Source of the DNA: Actinorhabdospora filicis
GTDB taxonomy: Bacteria > Actinomycetota > Actinomycetes > Mycobacteriales > Micromonosporaceae
Direction of reading: 5' to 3'
Assembly: GCF_030269765.1 (NCBI RefSeq)
Contig: NZ_BSTX01000006.1
Location: 186,001-250,000 of the forward strand
DNA length: 64,000 nucleotides
A program made the position numbers and the translations under genes. Positions 30,759-39,365 of the stretch are shown one piece after another. The notes below the pieces were generated by a model. It was given only the letters and a program-made list of their open reading frames with translations, was not told the DNA's origin and made no database searches. Position 1 is the first letter of the stretch, and every line of letters begins with the position of its first letter.

Positions 30759-33711
30759 AGACCGCCACCGCCTCCGCCGCACCCAGCCCCGCGCCCCGTC
30801 CGTACGCCTCCGCGAACCGCTCCCCGAGCAGCTCGCGGGCGCGCTCGGCGGGGCGCAGGGGCGCGTCGTAGCCGCGGCGGTCCTCGCCGCCGAGCAGGGA
30901 CGCCGCCGCGCCCAGCAGGAAGGCCGCGCGCCCGGCCTCGCCCTCGGCCAGGGCCAGCGCCGCCGCGGCGTGCGCGACCATCGCCAGGTCCGGCGCGGGG
31001 ACGGCCGCCGGGTCGGGGACGCAGGCGCGCAGCTCGGCGCGCGCGGCGGCGAGATCGCCGTCCAGGACGGCCGCCATGATCCGGAACCCGCCCGTCCAGG
31101 TGCGCGCCCGGGCCGCCAGGGAGGTACCGGCGAAGGCGGCGTCGACCACGTCGAGCAGGGCCCGGGACGCCACGAGGTCACCCGCGGCGAAACGCAGCTC
31201 GGCCTCGGCGACGCGGACGTAGGCGGCCGTGCGGGGCTCGTGGACCTCGGCGGCCAGCTCGTCGGCGCGGGCCAGCGCGCGGCCCGCCCCGGCCAGGTCG
31301 CCCAGCCGGGCGAGGGCCATCGTCAGCTCGGCGTGCACCTCGGCGGCGTCGGCGGGGACGTCCAGCTCGCCCACCGGCACCGCCGCGCGGCGCAGCGCGT
31401 CCACCGCCCCGGCCAGGTCGCCGTCGCGGGACAGGAACTGCGCGTGGACGCGCAGGGCCGAGGACAGCCCGTAGCGCTCACCGGCCGCGGTGAACTCCCG
31501 CAGCGCCTCGGCCACGCGCTCGCGCCCGCCCTCCTCGCCCGGCCACAGCAGCAGCGCCATGCCGCGCTCCCAGCCCGAAGCGCCCGACAGGCGCTCGGCG
31601 GCCGCGCGGGCCTCGGCGCCCTCCAGGAAGGCCGAGGCGATCACGAACAGCGCGCCGCCACCGGGCCCCGGGGCGGCCTTCGCGATCAGCGCGGCGCCCT
31701 CGGCGAACGCGCCCGACTCGTAGGCCAGCAGCCCGCGCAGGACCTCGGCGACCGGCGCCAGCTCCGGCGGCGCGCCGGGGATCGCCAGGGCCGCGCGCGT
31801 CCAGCGGGTCCGCTCGGTCGGCAGGCCCCGCAGGTGCCAGAACCAGAAGAGCGCGGCGACCAGCCGCAGGCTCACCGCCGCGTCACCGGCGGCGTACCGC
31901 AGCGCGGCGAGGAGGTTCTCGTGCTCGGCGGCCAGCAGCGCCCGCGCCGCGAGCTGACCGGCGCCGCGCAGGGCCGCGTCGGCGTCCTCGGCCAGCGCGA
32001 GGAAGAACTGGGCGTGCGCGCCGGTGACCTCATCGGCGCGACCGGACTCCGCCAGCCGCGCCAGGGCGTAGGACCGGATCGTTTCGAGCATCCGGTAGCG
32101 GTCCCCGGCGTGCTGCACGAGGGACTTGTCGACCAGCGCCGACAGGGCGTCCAGGTCGGTGTCGGCGACGTGCGCCGCCGCCACGCCGCCCGGCGACACC
32201 GCCAGCCGCGTCGCCAGGTCACGCTCGGCGGCGGTGAGCGGCTCCCAGCTCCACGCGACCACCGCCTCCAGCGTGCGGTGCCGCTCGGCGGCGGTGCGGG
32301 GACCGGCGCTCAGCAGCGCGAAACGGTCGTCGAGGCGAGCGGCGATCTGCGCGGCGCTCATCGACCGCAGCCGCGCCGCCGCCAGCTCGATCGCCAGCGG
32401 CAGCCCGTCCAGGCGGCGGCAGATCTCGGCCACCACCCCGGCCTCGGCCTCGGGGCGGAAATCGGGCCGCACCGCCCGCGCGCGCTCGGCGAACAACTCG
32501 GTGGCCGCCTCACCCAGCGGCCCCAGCGGGAACAGCCGCTCGCCGGGGACGCCCAGGGACTCCCGGCTGGTGGCCAGCACGCGCAGCCCGGGGCACTCGG
32601 CCACCAGCCGCTCGGCCAGCACCGCCACGGCGTCGACGACGTGCTCGCAGTCGTCCAGCAGCAGCACCGCCCGCTGTTCGGCGAAGTACTCCGCCAGCCG
32701 CCACGCCGCGTCGTGCGCGGCCGCCTCCAGCAGGCCCGCCTCGCGGGTCCCGATCGCCCGCAGCACCGCCGTGGCCACGTCACCGGCCTCGGCGGCGGCC
32801 AGCTCCACCAGCCACACCCCGTCGCGGACGTCCAGCCCGGCCGCGGCCTCCACCGCCAGGCGCGTCTTGCCGACCCCGCCCGGCCCGACCACCGTCACCA
32901 GCCGCGCTTCGTCCATCAGCGCCCGCAGCCCGGCCAGCTCGTCGGCGCGGCCCACGAAACCGTTCAGCCGCGCCCGCAGATTCCCCCGCCGCCGGGGCGC
33001 GAGGACCTCGTCCTGCCGCAGCAGCCGCGTCCGCAGCCCGGCCAGCTCCGGCGACGGGTCGATGCCCAGCTCATCGGCCAGCGCGTCGCGGGTGCGGTCG
33101 TAGGCGGCCAGCGCCTCCGCCTGCCGCCCGGCCGCGTACAGCGCGCGGATCAGCAACCCCTGCAACCGCTCCGCCAGCGGATGCGCCGCCGCCAGCGGCT
33201 CCAGCTCGCCCAGCACCTCGCCCCCGGCGGCCAGCTCCAGCGCCAGCCGCTCCTCGGCGGCCGCCAGGCGCAGCCCCTCCAGCCGCACCGCCGCCGCGTC
33301 GGCGAAGCGCGCGTCCCGCAGCCCGTCGAGGGCCGTGCCCCGCCACAGCGCCTCCGCCTCCCGCAGCAGCGTCGCGTCACCGCGCTCGCGGCCCAGCGCG
33401 GCCAGCCGCTCGAAGCGCAGGGCGTCCACATCCGGCTCCCCGACGTGCAGCACGTAACCCGGCGCGCGCCCCTCCAGCGCCGCCGCCCCCACCACCCGCC
33501 GGACCCGCGAGACCAGCGCCTGGAGCGCGTTGGCGCCGTTGGCCGGGAGCCCCTCGCCCCAGATCGCGTCCATCAGCGCCTCGGCCGACACCACCCGGCC
33601 CGGCTCCAGCGCCAGCCGCGCCACCAGCGCGCGCAGCCGCCCGCCCGACAGGGGGAGCACGACGTCGTCATCGCCGCGCAGTTCGAAGGCGCCCAGGAGC
33701 TGTACACGCAC
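30751..33711 (-). CDS. Large SARP-family regulator (winged HTH, BTAD, NB-ARC, TPR)
   Basis: 986 residues from the GTG at 33711. Residues 1-90 form the OmpR-like winged helix (VQLLGAFELRGDD, ALQALVSRVRRVVG) and about 95-240 the BTAD helices, ending LADELGIDPSPELAGL. A STAND ATPase follows from about 265 with Walker A VVGPGGVGKTRLAV, VLLLDDCEHV and the LATSRE sensor. The remainder is TPR-like. SARPs bind 11-bp-spaced direct repeats and activate nearby biosynthetic genes. Exactly such an array (33744-33783) lies in the gap to the divergent dioxygenase gene, which is thus a likely target. Confidence 0.9.
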   Translation of the reverse strand: MRVQLLGAFELRGDDDVVLPLSGGRLRALVARLALEPGRVVSAEALMDAIWGEGLPANGANALQALVSRVRRVVGAAALEGRAPGYVLHVGEPDVDALRFERLAALGRERGDATLLREAEALWRGTALDGLRDARFADAAAVRLEGLRLAAAEERLALELAAGGEVLGELEPLAAAHPLAERLQGLLIRALYAAGRQAEALAAYDRTRDALADELGIDPSPELAGLRTRLLRQDEVLAPRRRGNLRARLNGFVGRADELAGLRALMDEARLVTVVGPGGVGKTRLAVEAAAGLDVRDGVWLVELAAAEAGDVATAVLRAIGTREAGLLEAAAHDAAWRLAEYFAEQRAVLLLDDCEHVVDAVAVLAERLVAECPGLRVLATSRESLGVPGERLFPLGPLGEAATELFAERARAVRPDFRPEAEAGVVAEICRRLDGLPLAIELAAARLRSMSAAQIAARLDDRFALLSAGPRTAAERHRTLEAVVAWSWEPLTAAERDLATRLAVSPGGVAAAHVADTDLDALSALVDKSLVQHAGDRYRMLETIRSYALARLAESGRADEVTGAHAQFFLALAEDADAALRGAGQLAARALLAAEHENLLAALRYAAGDAAVSLRLVAALFWFWHLRGLPTERTRWTRAALAIPGAPPELAPVAEVLRGLLAYESGAFAEGAALIAKAAPGPGGGALFVIASAFLEGAEARAAAERLSGASGWERGMALLLWPGEEGGRERVAEALREFTAAGERYGLSSALRVHAQFLSRDGDLAGAVDALRRAAVPVGELDVPADAAEVHAELTMALARLGDLAGAGRALARADELAAEVHEPRTAAYVRVAEAELRFAAGDLVASRALLDVVDAAFAGTSLAARARTWTGGFRIMAAVLDGDLAAARAELRACVPDPAAVPAPDLAMVAHAAAALALAEGEAGRAAFLLGAAASLLGGEDRRGYDAPLRPAERARELLGERFAEAYGRGAGLGAAEAVAVFS

Positions 33712-33743
33712 GACGGCCAGTCTGCCCGACGCCCGGCACCGGT

Positions 33744-33783
33744 TCCGAGGTCCCTCCGAGGTGACGCCGACCCGGCTCCGAGG
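33744..33783 (+). promoter_or_regulatory. SARP-type direct-repeat array, 11-bp phase
   Basis: TCCGAGG occurs at 33744-33750, 33755-33761 and 33777-33783, with a degenerate GCCGACC at 33766-33772 filling the fourth slot. All starts are 11 bases apart, placing them on one face of the helix. The last repeat ends 9 bases before the -10-like TAACGT at 33793, the geometry reported for SARP-activated promoters. Confidence 0.72.
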
Positions 33784-33792
33784 CCGCCGCCA

Positions 33793-33798
33793 TAACGT
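33793..33798 (+). promoter_or_regulatory. -10 element of the intradiol dioxygenase gene
   Basis: TAACGT fits TANNNT. No -35 is needed if the SARP array acts in its place. The start point would be near 33805, followed by AAGGAGG and the ATG at 33820. Confidence 0.5.
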
Positions 33799-33819
33799 CG
33801 CGGCGACCAAGGAGGAACG

Positions 33820-34623
33820 ATGACAGAGATCGAAGACCACGACCGCGGACTCGACTTCGACCTGCGGACCCTGACCAGCCGCAGGCTCGTGCTCGGGCTG
33901 TTCGGCGCGGCGGGCGCTGGCGCGCTCGCCGCGTGCGCCGCGCCGAAGGCCGCCGAGCCCAAGGCGTCCGCGCCGGGCCCGGCCACCGGCACCGCCACCG
34001 ACGTCGGCGAGATCCCGGAGGAGACCGCCGGGCCCTACCCCGGCGACGGCTCGAACGGCCCGAACGCGCTCACCGAGAGCGGCATCGTGCGCTCCGACAT
34101 CCGGTCGAGCTTCGGGACGGCGAGCGGCACCGCCGAGGGCGTGCCGGCGGTGGTCACCCTGAACATCGTGGACGCGGGCACCGCCACCCCGCTCAAGGGC
34201 GCGGCGGTCTACATCTGGCACTGCGACCGCGACGGGAACTATTCCATGTACTCCGCGGCGGCCAAGGACCAGAACTACCTGCGCGGCGTCCAGGAGGCCG
34301 ACGCGGGCGGCACGGTCACCTTCACCACGATCTTCCCCGCCTGCTACGACGGGCGCTGGCCGCACATGCACTTCGAGGTCTACGCCGACCTGGCCGCGGC
34401 GACCTCGGCGGGGGACAAGCTGAAGACCTCGCAGCTGGCGCTGCCGAAGGCCGCCTGCGACGAGGTCTACGCGACCGGCGGGTACGAGAAGAGCACCCGG
34501 ACCTTCGCGCGGGTTTCCCTCGACTCCGACATGGTCTTCCGGGACGGCTCGGACAAGCAGCTCGCGGCGATCACCGGCGACCCCTCCGCCGGATACCACG
34601 TGAGCCTCGACGTGGGGGTTTGA
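33820..34623 (+). CDS. Exported intradiol ring-cleavage dioxygenase-like lipoprotein
   Basis: 267 residues with a strong AAGGAGG site. The N-terminus has an RR pair, a hydrophobic stretch (LVLGLFGAAGAGALAA) and a lipobox-like AAC, so it should be a lipoprotein, possibly Tat-exported. The domain matches intradiol dioxygenases: GPYPGDG, VVTLNIVDAGTATPLKGAAVYIWHCDRDGNYSMYS, and the iron-binding CYDGRWPHMHFEVY with Tyr and two His. Such enzymes split catechols with non-heme Fe(III); exported forms may act on lignin-derived or other aromatic compounds. It is divergent from the SARP gene and has an 11-bp repeat array in its promoter. Confidence 0.88.
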   Translation: MTEIEDHDRGLDFDLRTLTSRRLVLGLFGAAGAGALAACAAPKAAEPKASAPGPATGTATDVGEIPEETAGPYPGDGSNGPNALTESGIVRSDIRSSFGTASGTAEGVPAVVTLNIVDAGTATPLKGAAVYIWHCDRDGNYSMYSAAAKDQNYLRGVQEADAGGTVTFTTIFPACYDGRWPHMHFEVYADLAAATSAGDKLKTSQLALPKAACDEVYATGGYEKSTRTFARVSLDSDMVFRDGSDKQLAAITGDPSAGYHVSLDVGV

Positions 34624-34629
34624 TCCACA

Positions 34630-34659
34630 TTGGACTGGAAAGGGCGTGCGGCATAGGGT
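34630..34659 (+). promoter_or_regulatory. Candidate sigma-A-type promoter of the P450 gene
   Basis: TTGGAC (34630-34635) and TAGGGT (34654-34659) are separated by 18 bases in the 69-base gap before the P450 start. Both hexamers are close to the actinobacterial consensus. Confidence 0.5.
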
Positions 34660-34692
34660 GAGTGGGCGATCACCCGTCGAAAGGGGCTCACC

Positions 34693-35901
34693 ATGAGCGA
34701 AACCACGCAGACCCCGCCCGACTATCCCTTCACCGCCCCCACTCCGGTCGAGCCGCCGCCGGAGTGGGCCGAACTGCGACAAGGTTGTCCCGTCGCGCAC
34801 GTGCGTCTCCCCAGCGGCGACGAGGCCCGCCTCCTGACCCGCTACGACGACGTGCGGGCGATGCTGTCCGACCCGCGCTTCACCCGCGAGCTCACCGCGC
34901 CGGACGCCGCGCGCCTGGCCACCACCCGGGGCGGCGTCTTCGAGGGCGCCTCGGTCATCCCCGCCAGCGGCCCCGGGCATCAGCGGTGGCGGCGGCTGGT
35001 CGGGCGGTGGTTCACCGTCCGGCGCATGAACGAGCTTCAGCCGCGCATCGAGGCGATGGCCGAGACGCTGCTGGACGGCATGATCAAGGACGGCCCGCCC
35101 GCCGACATGGTCGCCGGGCTGAACTTCCCGCTGCCGGTGTGGGTCATCTGCGAGATCCTGGGCGTCCCGGACGGCGACCGCGACCGCTTCTCGCACTGGT
35201 CCAGCGCCGGGCTGAACATCTCGAAGTACACCCAGGAGGAGGTGGACACCGCCGCCGCCGAGTACGCCGAGTACTTCGCCGCGCACATCGCCGCCAAGCG
35301 GGCCGCTCCCGGCGACGACCTGCTCAGCGAGCTGATCACCGTCGTCGACGCCGAGGACGGGCGGCTGTCGGAGCCCGAGCTGATCGCCACCGGCCAGGGC
35401 CTCCTGCTCGCCGGGCACGAGACCACGTCCAACCAGCTCGGCAAGATGTTCACCCAGCTCCTCGCCGTCCGCGAGCGCTGGTCGGCGCTGCTGGCCGATC
35501 CGGGCCTGGTGCGCACCACCGTGGAGGAGACCCTGCGGATGGACGCCCTGTCCGGCTTCGGGCTGCCGCGCTACCTGACCGAGGACGTCGAGATCGGCGG
35601 GGAGACCCTCCCGGCGGGCACCACCGTCATCTCCAGCCTCTCGTCGGCCAACCGCGACGAGAGCGTCTTCGACGGCGCCGGGGACGTGCGCCTGGACCGC
35701 TCACCCAACACGCACATGTCCTTCGGTGTCGGGCCGCACTCCTGCATCGGGCAGGCGCTGGCCCGCACCGAGCTGCAGAGCGTGCTGTCGGTCGTGCTGC
35801 GGCGGCTGCCGGGACTGGACCTGGCGGTGCCGCTGGAGGAACTGCCGCTCCGCAAGGGCGTCGTGGTCGGCGGGCTGGAGAAGCTGCCGGTCACCTGGTG
35901 A
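34693..35901 (+). CDS. Cytochrome P450 (class I bacterial, CYP105/107-like)
   Basis: 402 residues. It has the I-helix AGHETT (240-245), the K-helix ExxR (EETLR), the PRYLTEDVEIGG segment and the heme loop FGVGPHSCIGQALA with ligand C351. Soluble, with no membrane anchor. It needs a ferredoxin partner, which is not encoded in the window. It follows the dioxygenase gene by 69 bases with its own promoter-like sequence, and a hairpin terminator closes the unit. It probably oxidises a natural product or foreign compound; the substrate is unknown. Confidence 0.94.
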   Translation: MSETTQTPPDYPFTAPTPVEPPPEWAELRQGCPVAHVRLPSGDEARLLTRYDDVRAMLSDPRFTRELTAPDAARLATTRGGVFEGASVIPASGPGHQRWRRLVGRWFTVRRMNELQPRIEAMAETLLDGMIKDGPPADMVAGLNFPLPVWVICEILGVPDGDRDRFSHWSSAGLNISKYTQEEVDTAAAEYAEYFAAHIAAKRAAPGDDLLSELITVVDAEDGRLSEPELIATGQGLLLAGHETTSNQLGKMFTQLLAVRERWSALLADPGLVRTTVEETLRMDALSGFGLPRYLTEDVEIGGETLPAGTTVISSLSSANRDESVFDGAGDVRLDRSPNTHMSFGVGPHSCIGQALARTELQSVLSVVLRRLPGLDLAVPLEELPLRKGVVVGGLEKLPVTW

Positions 35902-35908
35902 CGCCGGG

Positions 35909-35934
35909 GGCGGCCCCGCCCGGGTGGGGCCGCC
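35909..35934 (+). terminator. Hairpin terminator after the P450 gene
   Basis: GGCGGCCCC (35909-35917) pairs with GGGGCCGCC (35926-35934), followed by ACTCTTCT, 7 bases past the P450 stop. Confidence 0.65.
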
Positions 35935-35980
35935 ACTCTTCTGCAACCGGGCTGCTATCGGTCCGTACCACCATCGGCCC

Positions 35981-36718
35981 ATGATCGAGAACCTCGCCCC
36001 GCGCGCCGAGGGCGACCCCGTCGCCGACCTGACCTCCTTCGCGCTGGTGCACCGCGCGATGCTCGCCGAGGTCCGCCGCCTCGCCGCCCTCATGGGCGAG
36101 CTCGGGCCGGTGGGACCCGACCGGGCGGTGGCGATCCGCGACTACATCGGCGCGGTGTGCGCCGAGGTCCACTCCCATCACGAGCGCGAGGACCGCATCC
36201 TGTGGCCCTACGTGGCCGCCTCGGTGCCCGGAGACGCCGTCGACCTCGCCGCGCTCAGCGCCGAGCACGGCGACCTCGACCCGGTGCTGGACCGCATCGC
36301 CGACGCCGCCGCGCGTTTCGCCGCCGACCCCGGCAACCACCGGGCGGTCCTGGGCGGTGAGCTGCTGGAGCTGAGCGCGTTCCTCGACGAGCACATCGCC
36401 GCCGAGGAGCGCGAGCTGTTCCCGGCGATCCTGCGGTACGTGTCGGCGGCCGGTTACGCCGAGGCCGACGCGCGCATCCGCGCCGAGATCGACCCCGCCC
36501 ACGCCGGGTGGGTGCTGCCCTTCACCGCCCGCTACGCCACGCCCGCCGAGTGGGACCGGATGAACACCGTCAGCGGCGGGCGCGTCCAGGGGCTCCTCGA
36601 CGCCACGAAGGACGCCTTCGCCGCCACCGAGCGCACCGTCTTCGGCGGCCTGCCGCGCCCGGACGTGTCGGCCGTGCAGACCCCGTGGGAGCCCCTGGCG
36701 CGGGAGCTCACGGGCTGA
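35981..36718 (+). CDS. Hemerythrin-like HHE-domain protein
   Basis: 245 residues. Helices carry the iron-ligand pattern of hemerythrins: HRAM near residue 24, EVHSHHEREDRILWPYV (about 63-79), SAEHGDLDPVL and FLDEHIAAEERELFP. A di-iron site that binds O2, NO or related species is expected. The C-terminal 80 residues, with FTARYATPAEWDRM, are typical of the longer actinomycete group. No ribosome site precedes the ATG at 35981, so the start is uncertain. The 3' end overlaps the converging LuxR-type gene by 11 bases. Confidence 0.85.
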   Translation: MIENLAPRAEGDPVADLTSFALVHRAMLAEVRRLAALMGELGPVGPDRAVAIRDYIGAVCAEVHSHHEREDRILWPYVAASVPGDAVDLAALSAEHGDLDPVLDRIADAAARFAADPGNHRAVLGGELLELSAFLDEHIAAEERELFPAILRYVSAAGYAEADARIRAEIDPAHAGWVLPFTARYATPAEWDRMNTVSGGRVQGLLDATKDAFAATERTVFGGLPRPDVSAVQTPWEPLARELTG

Positions 36719-39356
36719 TCAGCCGCGCCAGCTCGCCGCGCCCGGACACCCCCAGCTTCGGGTAGGCCTTGTACAGGTGGTGGCCGACGGTGCGGGGGCT
36801 GAGGAACAGCTGCGCGGCGATGTCGCGGTTGGACGCGCCGGTCGCGGCCAGCCGCACCACCTGCGCCTCCTGCGGGGTCAGCCGCGACCACGTGTCTGGT
36901 TCGGCGGCGCGCGCGGGCCCGTGGCTCTCGCCGGACGCGCGCAGCTCGGTGGTGGCGCGCTCGGCCCACGGCGTCGCGCCCAGCCGCTCGAAGGTCTCGG
37001 CCGCCGCGCGCAGGTGCGCCCTCGCGCGCGAGCGGTGCTTCTCGCGGCGCAGCCACTCGCCGTACAGCAGCGCGGTGCGCGCCTCGTCCCACGGGCGGCG
37101 CTCGCGGCCGTGCAGGGCCATCGCGCGCTCGAAGTGCGGTTCCGGTGAGGCCGACAACAGCGCGCGGCAGCGGGTGAGGACCGCCTCGGCCCACGGCCGC
37201 CCGTTCTCCTCGGCCCAGGGCGCGAACAGCGCCAGGGCGGCCTCGGCGCGCGCCGGGTCGCCCGCGCGGACGGCGGCCTCGACGTGGTCGGGCGCCCAGC
37301 CCAGGGCGGCGGCGGTGTGGCGCGCGGGGCCGCGCGTGGCGGCGTCCCAGCGGTCGGCGGCGGCCTCGTGGCGCCCGGCGCCGAGATCGGCCAGCGCGTG
37401 CGCCCACGCGCGCGTCGCGACGGTCGAGGTGAGGGCGTCGTCGTCGGTCTCGGCGGGCACCTCACCGGCGGTGGCCGCCAGCCAGCCGGCGAGGGCGCCG
37501 AAGTGGCCGGTGAGCCGGTACTGCCCGGTGTCGGCGGCGATCCGGCCGCCCTCGGCGGCGATGATGCGGGCCTCGGCGAAGCGGCCCAGGCGCAGCAGCG
37601 ACTCGCCGAGGGTGGACAGGACCGTCGGCAGCCAGCCCGCCATGCCCGCCGAGCGGCACTCCCCGGCCAGGGCGCCGGTCAGCTCGGCGGCGCGGTCGTG
37701 GTCGCCGACGGCGAAGGCGAGGGAGGCGGCGTACCCGCGCAGGCCCGGCTGCCCGCCGCGCAGCGGCAGGATCGCCTCGACCATGCCCCGGATCGGCGCG
37801 GCGGCCCCGGCGGGACGCCCGGCGATGATCGCGGCGAGGCCGCGGGTGGCCGGGAGCCCGGCGGCGGCGGGCCCGGTGAGGTCCACGCCGTCCAGAAGCG
37901 ACACCGCCTCGGCCGCGCGCTCGTGATCGCCGGCCTGGCGGCAGCCGTCCACGATGTGCATCACCATGATCGCCGCCCGCCCGGGATCGACCGGCAGGAC
38001 GGCGGCGGCCCCGGCGAGCATGACCCGGTGGGCGGTGGCGGGGGAGCCGGTGAGCAGCTCGGCCTCCCCGCGCAGCTCGGCGACGTGGGCGAGCACGCGC
38101 GGGTCGGTGGCCAGCGCGGCGGCCCGCTCGGCGAGGTCGCGGGCCCGCGCGCCCTGCCCGGAGTCACCGGCCGATTCGGCGGCCGCCGCCAGCCGCGCGG
38201 CCTTCTTCTCGGTGCCCGAGGTCAGCTCGGCGGCGCGCACCAGCGCCGTCACCGCCGCCGCGCGTCCGCCGCGGGCGCGGGCGCGCTCGGCGGTGGCCGC
38301 CAGCAGGTCGGCGGCGTCGTCATCGAGGCCGGTGGCGGCCGCGGCGGTGTGCCAGGCGCGGCGGTCGTCGGTGAGGACCCCGGCCAGGGCCCGGTGCGCG
38401 GCGAGGCGCTCGGTCAGCGGCGCCGACTGGTACACCGCGGCCCGCACCAGCGGATGCCGGAACGCCACGGCCGAGGCCGAGACCTCGATCAGCTCGCCGC
38501 AGGACTCCACCGCCGTGGCGGGCACGCCCAGCGCGGCGGCCGCGCGCAGCAGGACGCCGAGCTCGCCGGTGTCCTCGGCGGAGGCGATGAGCAGGAACGT
38601 GCGCGCCTCGCCCGGCAGCGCGGCGACCTCGGCGGCGAAGGCGTCCTGAACGCGGCGGGGCAGCGGCAGCGCCGACCCGGCCGGGTCGGCGCTGGCGGCG
38701 GTGCGCGCCAGTTCCCGCAGCGCGAGGGGGTTGCCGCCGGTCTCGGCGATGACGCGGGCGCGCAGCGCGGGGGCGAGTCCCGCCTCGGCCAGCAGCGCCT
38801 GCGCGGCCTCGTCGTCGAGGCCCGGGACGGGCAGCTCGGCCAGCCCCTCGGCGGGGAAACCGCCGTCGCGGGCGGCGAAGAGCAGCCCGAGGCGGTCGGC
38901 GTGCAGGCGGCGCGCGGCGAAGGTGAGGGCGTCGGCGGACTCGCGGTCCAGCCACTGCGCGTTGTCCACCAGGCACAGCACCGGCCGCTCCTCGGCCAGT
39001 TCGGCCAGCAGGCTCAAGGTGGCCAGGCCGACGGCGAAGCGGTCGGGCGCGCCGCCTTCGGCCAGGCCCAGCGCGGCCCCGATCGCGGCGGCCTGCGGCG
39101 CGGGGAGCCGCTCGCTCAGCCGCAGCGCGGGGCGCAGGACCTGGTGCAGCGCGGCGTAGGGCAGTTCGGTCTCGACCTGGACCCCGGCGGCGCGCAGGAC
39201 CGTCATGTCCGCGGCCGTCCCGGCGGCGTGCTCCAGCAGCGCGGTCTTGCCCGCGCCGGGCTCGCCGCGCAGCACCAGGGCCGCGCTCCCGCCGTCCCGG
39301 ACGCGCCCGAGGGCCTCGCCGATCGCCGCCAGTTCGCCGTCCCGACCGTGGATCAT
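36708..39356 (-). CDS. Large ATPase regulator with LuxR-type HTH (LAL family)
   Basis: 882 residues. Walker A GEPGAGKTALLEH (about 31-43) and Walker B VLCLVDNAQWLD belong to an AAA_16/STAND domain. A long helical TPR-like region follows, and the last 65 residues are a LuxR HTH (LTPQEAQVVRLAATGASNRDIAAQLFLSPRTVGHHLYKAYPKLGV). LAL regulators typically activate secondary-metabolite or catabolic clusters on sensing a ligand. It starts 9 bases after the stop of a membrane protein gene on the same strand, so the two form one operon. Confidence 0.92.
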   Translation of the reverse strand: MIHGRDGELAAIGEALGRVRDGGSAALVLRGEPGAGKTALLEHAAGTAADMTVLRAAGVQVETELPYAALHQVLRPALRLSERLPAPQAAAIGAALGLAEGGAPDRFAVGLATLSLLAELAEERPVLCLVDNAQWLDRESADALTFAARRLHADRLGLLFAARDGGFPAEGLAELPVPGLDDEAAQALLAEAGLAPALRARVIAETGGNPLALRELARTAASADPAGSALPLPRRVQDAFAAEVAALPGEARTFLLIASAEDTGELGVLLRAAAALGVPATAVESCGELIEVSASAVAFRHPLVRAAVYQSAPLTERLAAHRALAGVLTDDRRAWHTAAAATGLDDDAADLLAATAERARARGGRAAAVTALVRAAELTSGTEKKAARLAAAAESAGDSGQGARARDLAERAAALATDPRVLAHVAELRGEAELLTGSPATAHRVMLAGAAAVLPVDPGRAAIMVMHIVDGCRQAGDHERAAEAVSLLDGVDLTGPAAAGLPATRGLAAIIAGRPAGAAAPIRGMVEAILPLRGGQPGLRGYAASLAFAVGDHDRAAELTGALAGECRSAGMAGWLPTVLSTLGESLLRLGRFAEARIIAAEGGRIAADTGQYRLTGHFGALAGWLAATAGEVPAETDDDALTSTVATRAWAHALADLGAGRHEAAADRWDAATRGPARHTAAALGWAPDHVEAAVRAGDPARAEAALALFAPWAEENGRPWAEAVLTRCRALLSASPEPHFERAMALHGRERRPWDEARTALLYGEWLRREKHRSRARAHLRAAAETFERLGATPWAERATTELRASGESHGPARAAEPDTWSRLTPQEAQVVRLAATGASNRDIAAQLFLSPRTVGHHLYKAYPKLGVSGRGELARLISP

Positions 39357-39365
39357 CCGGTGACC

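Noticed and set aside
30751..35418. A 1555-residue version of the SARP protein
   Set aside because: The extra N-terminal part runs antisense through the dioxygenase and P450 genes. The winged helix begins directly at the GTG at 33711.
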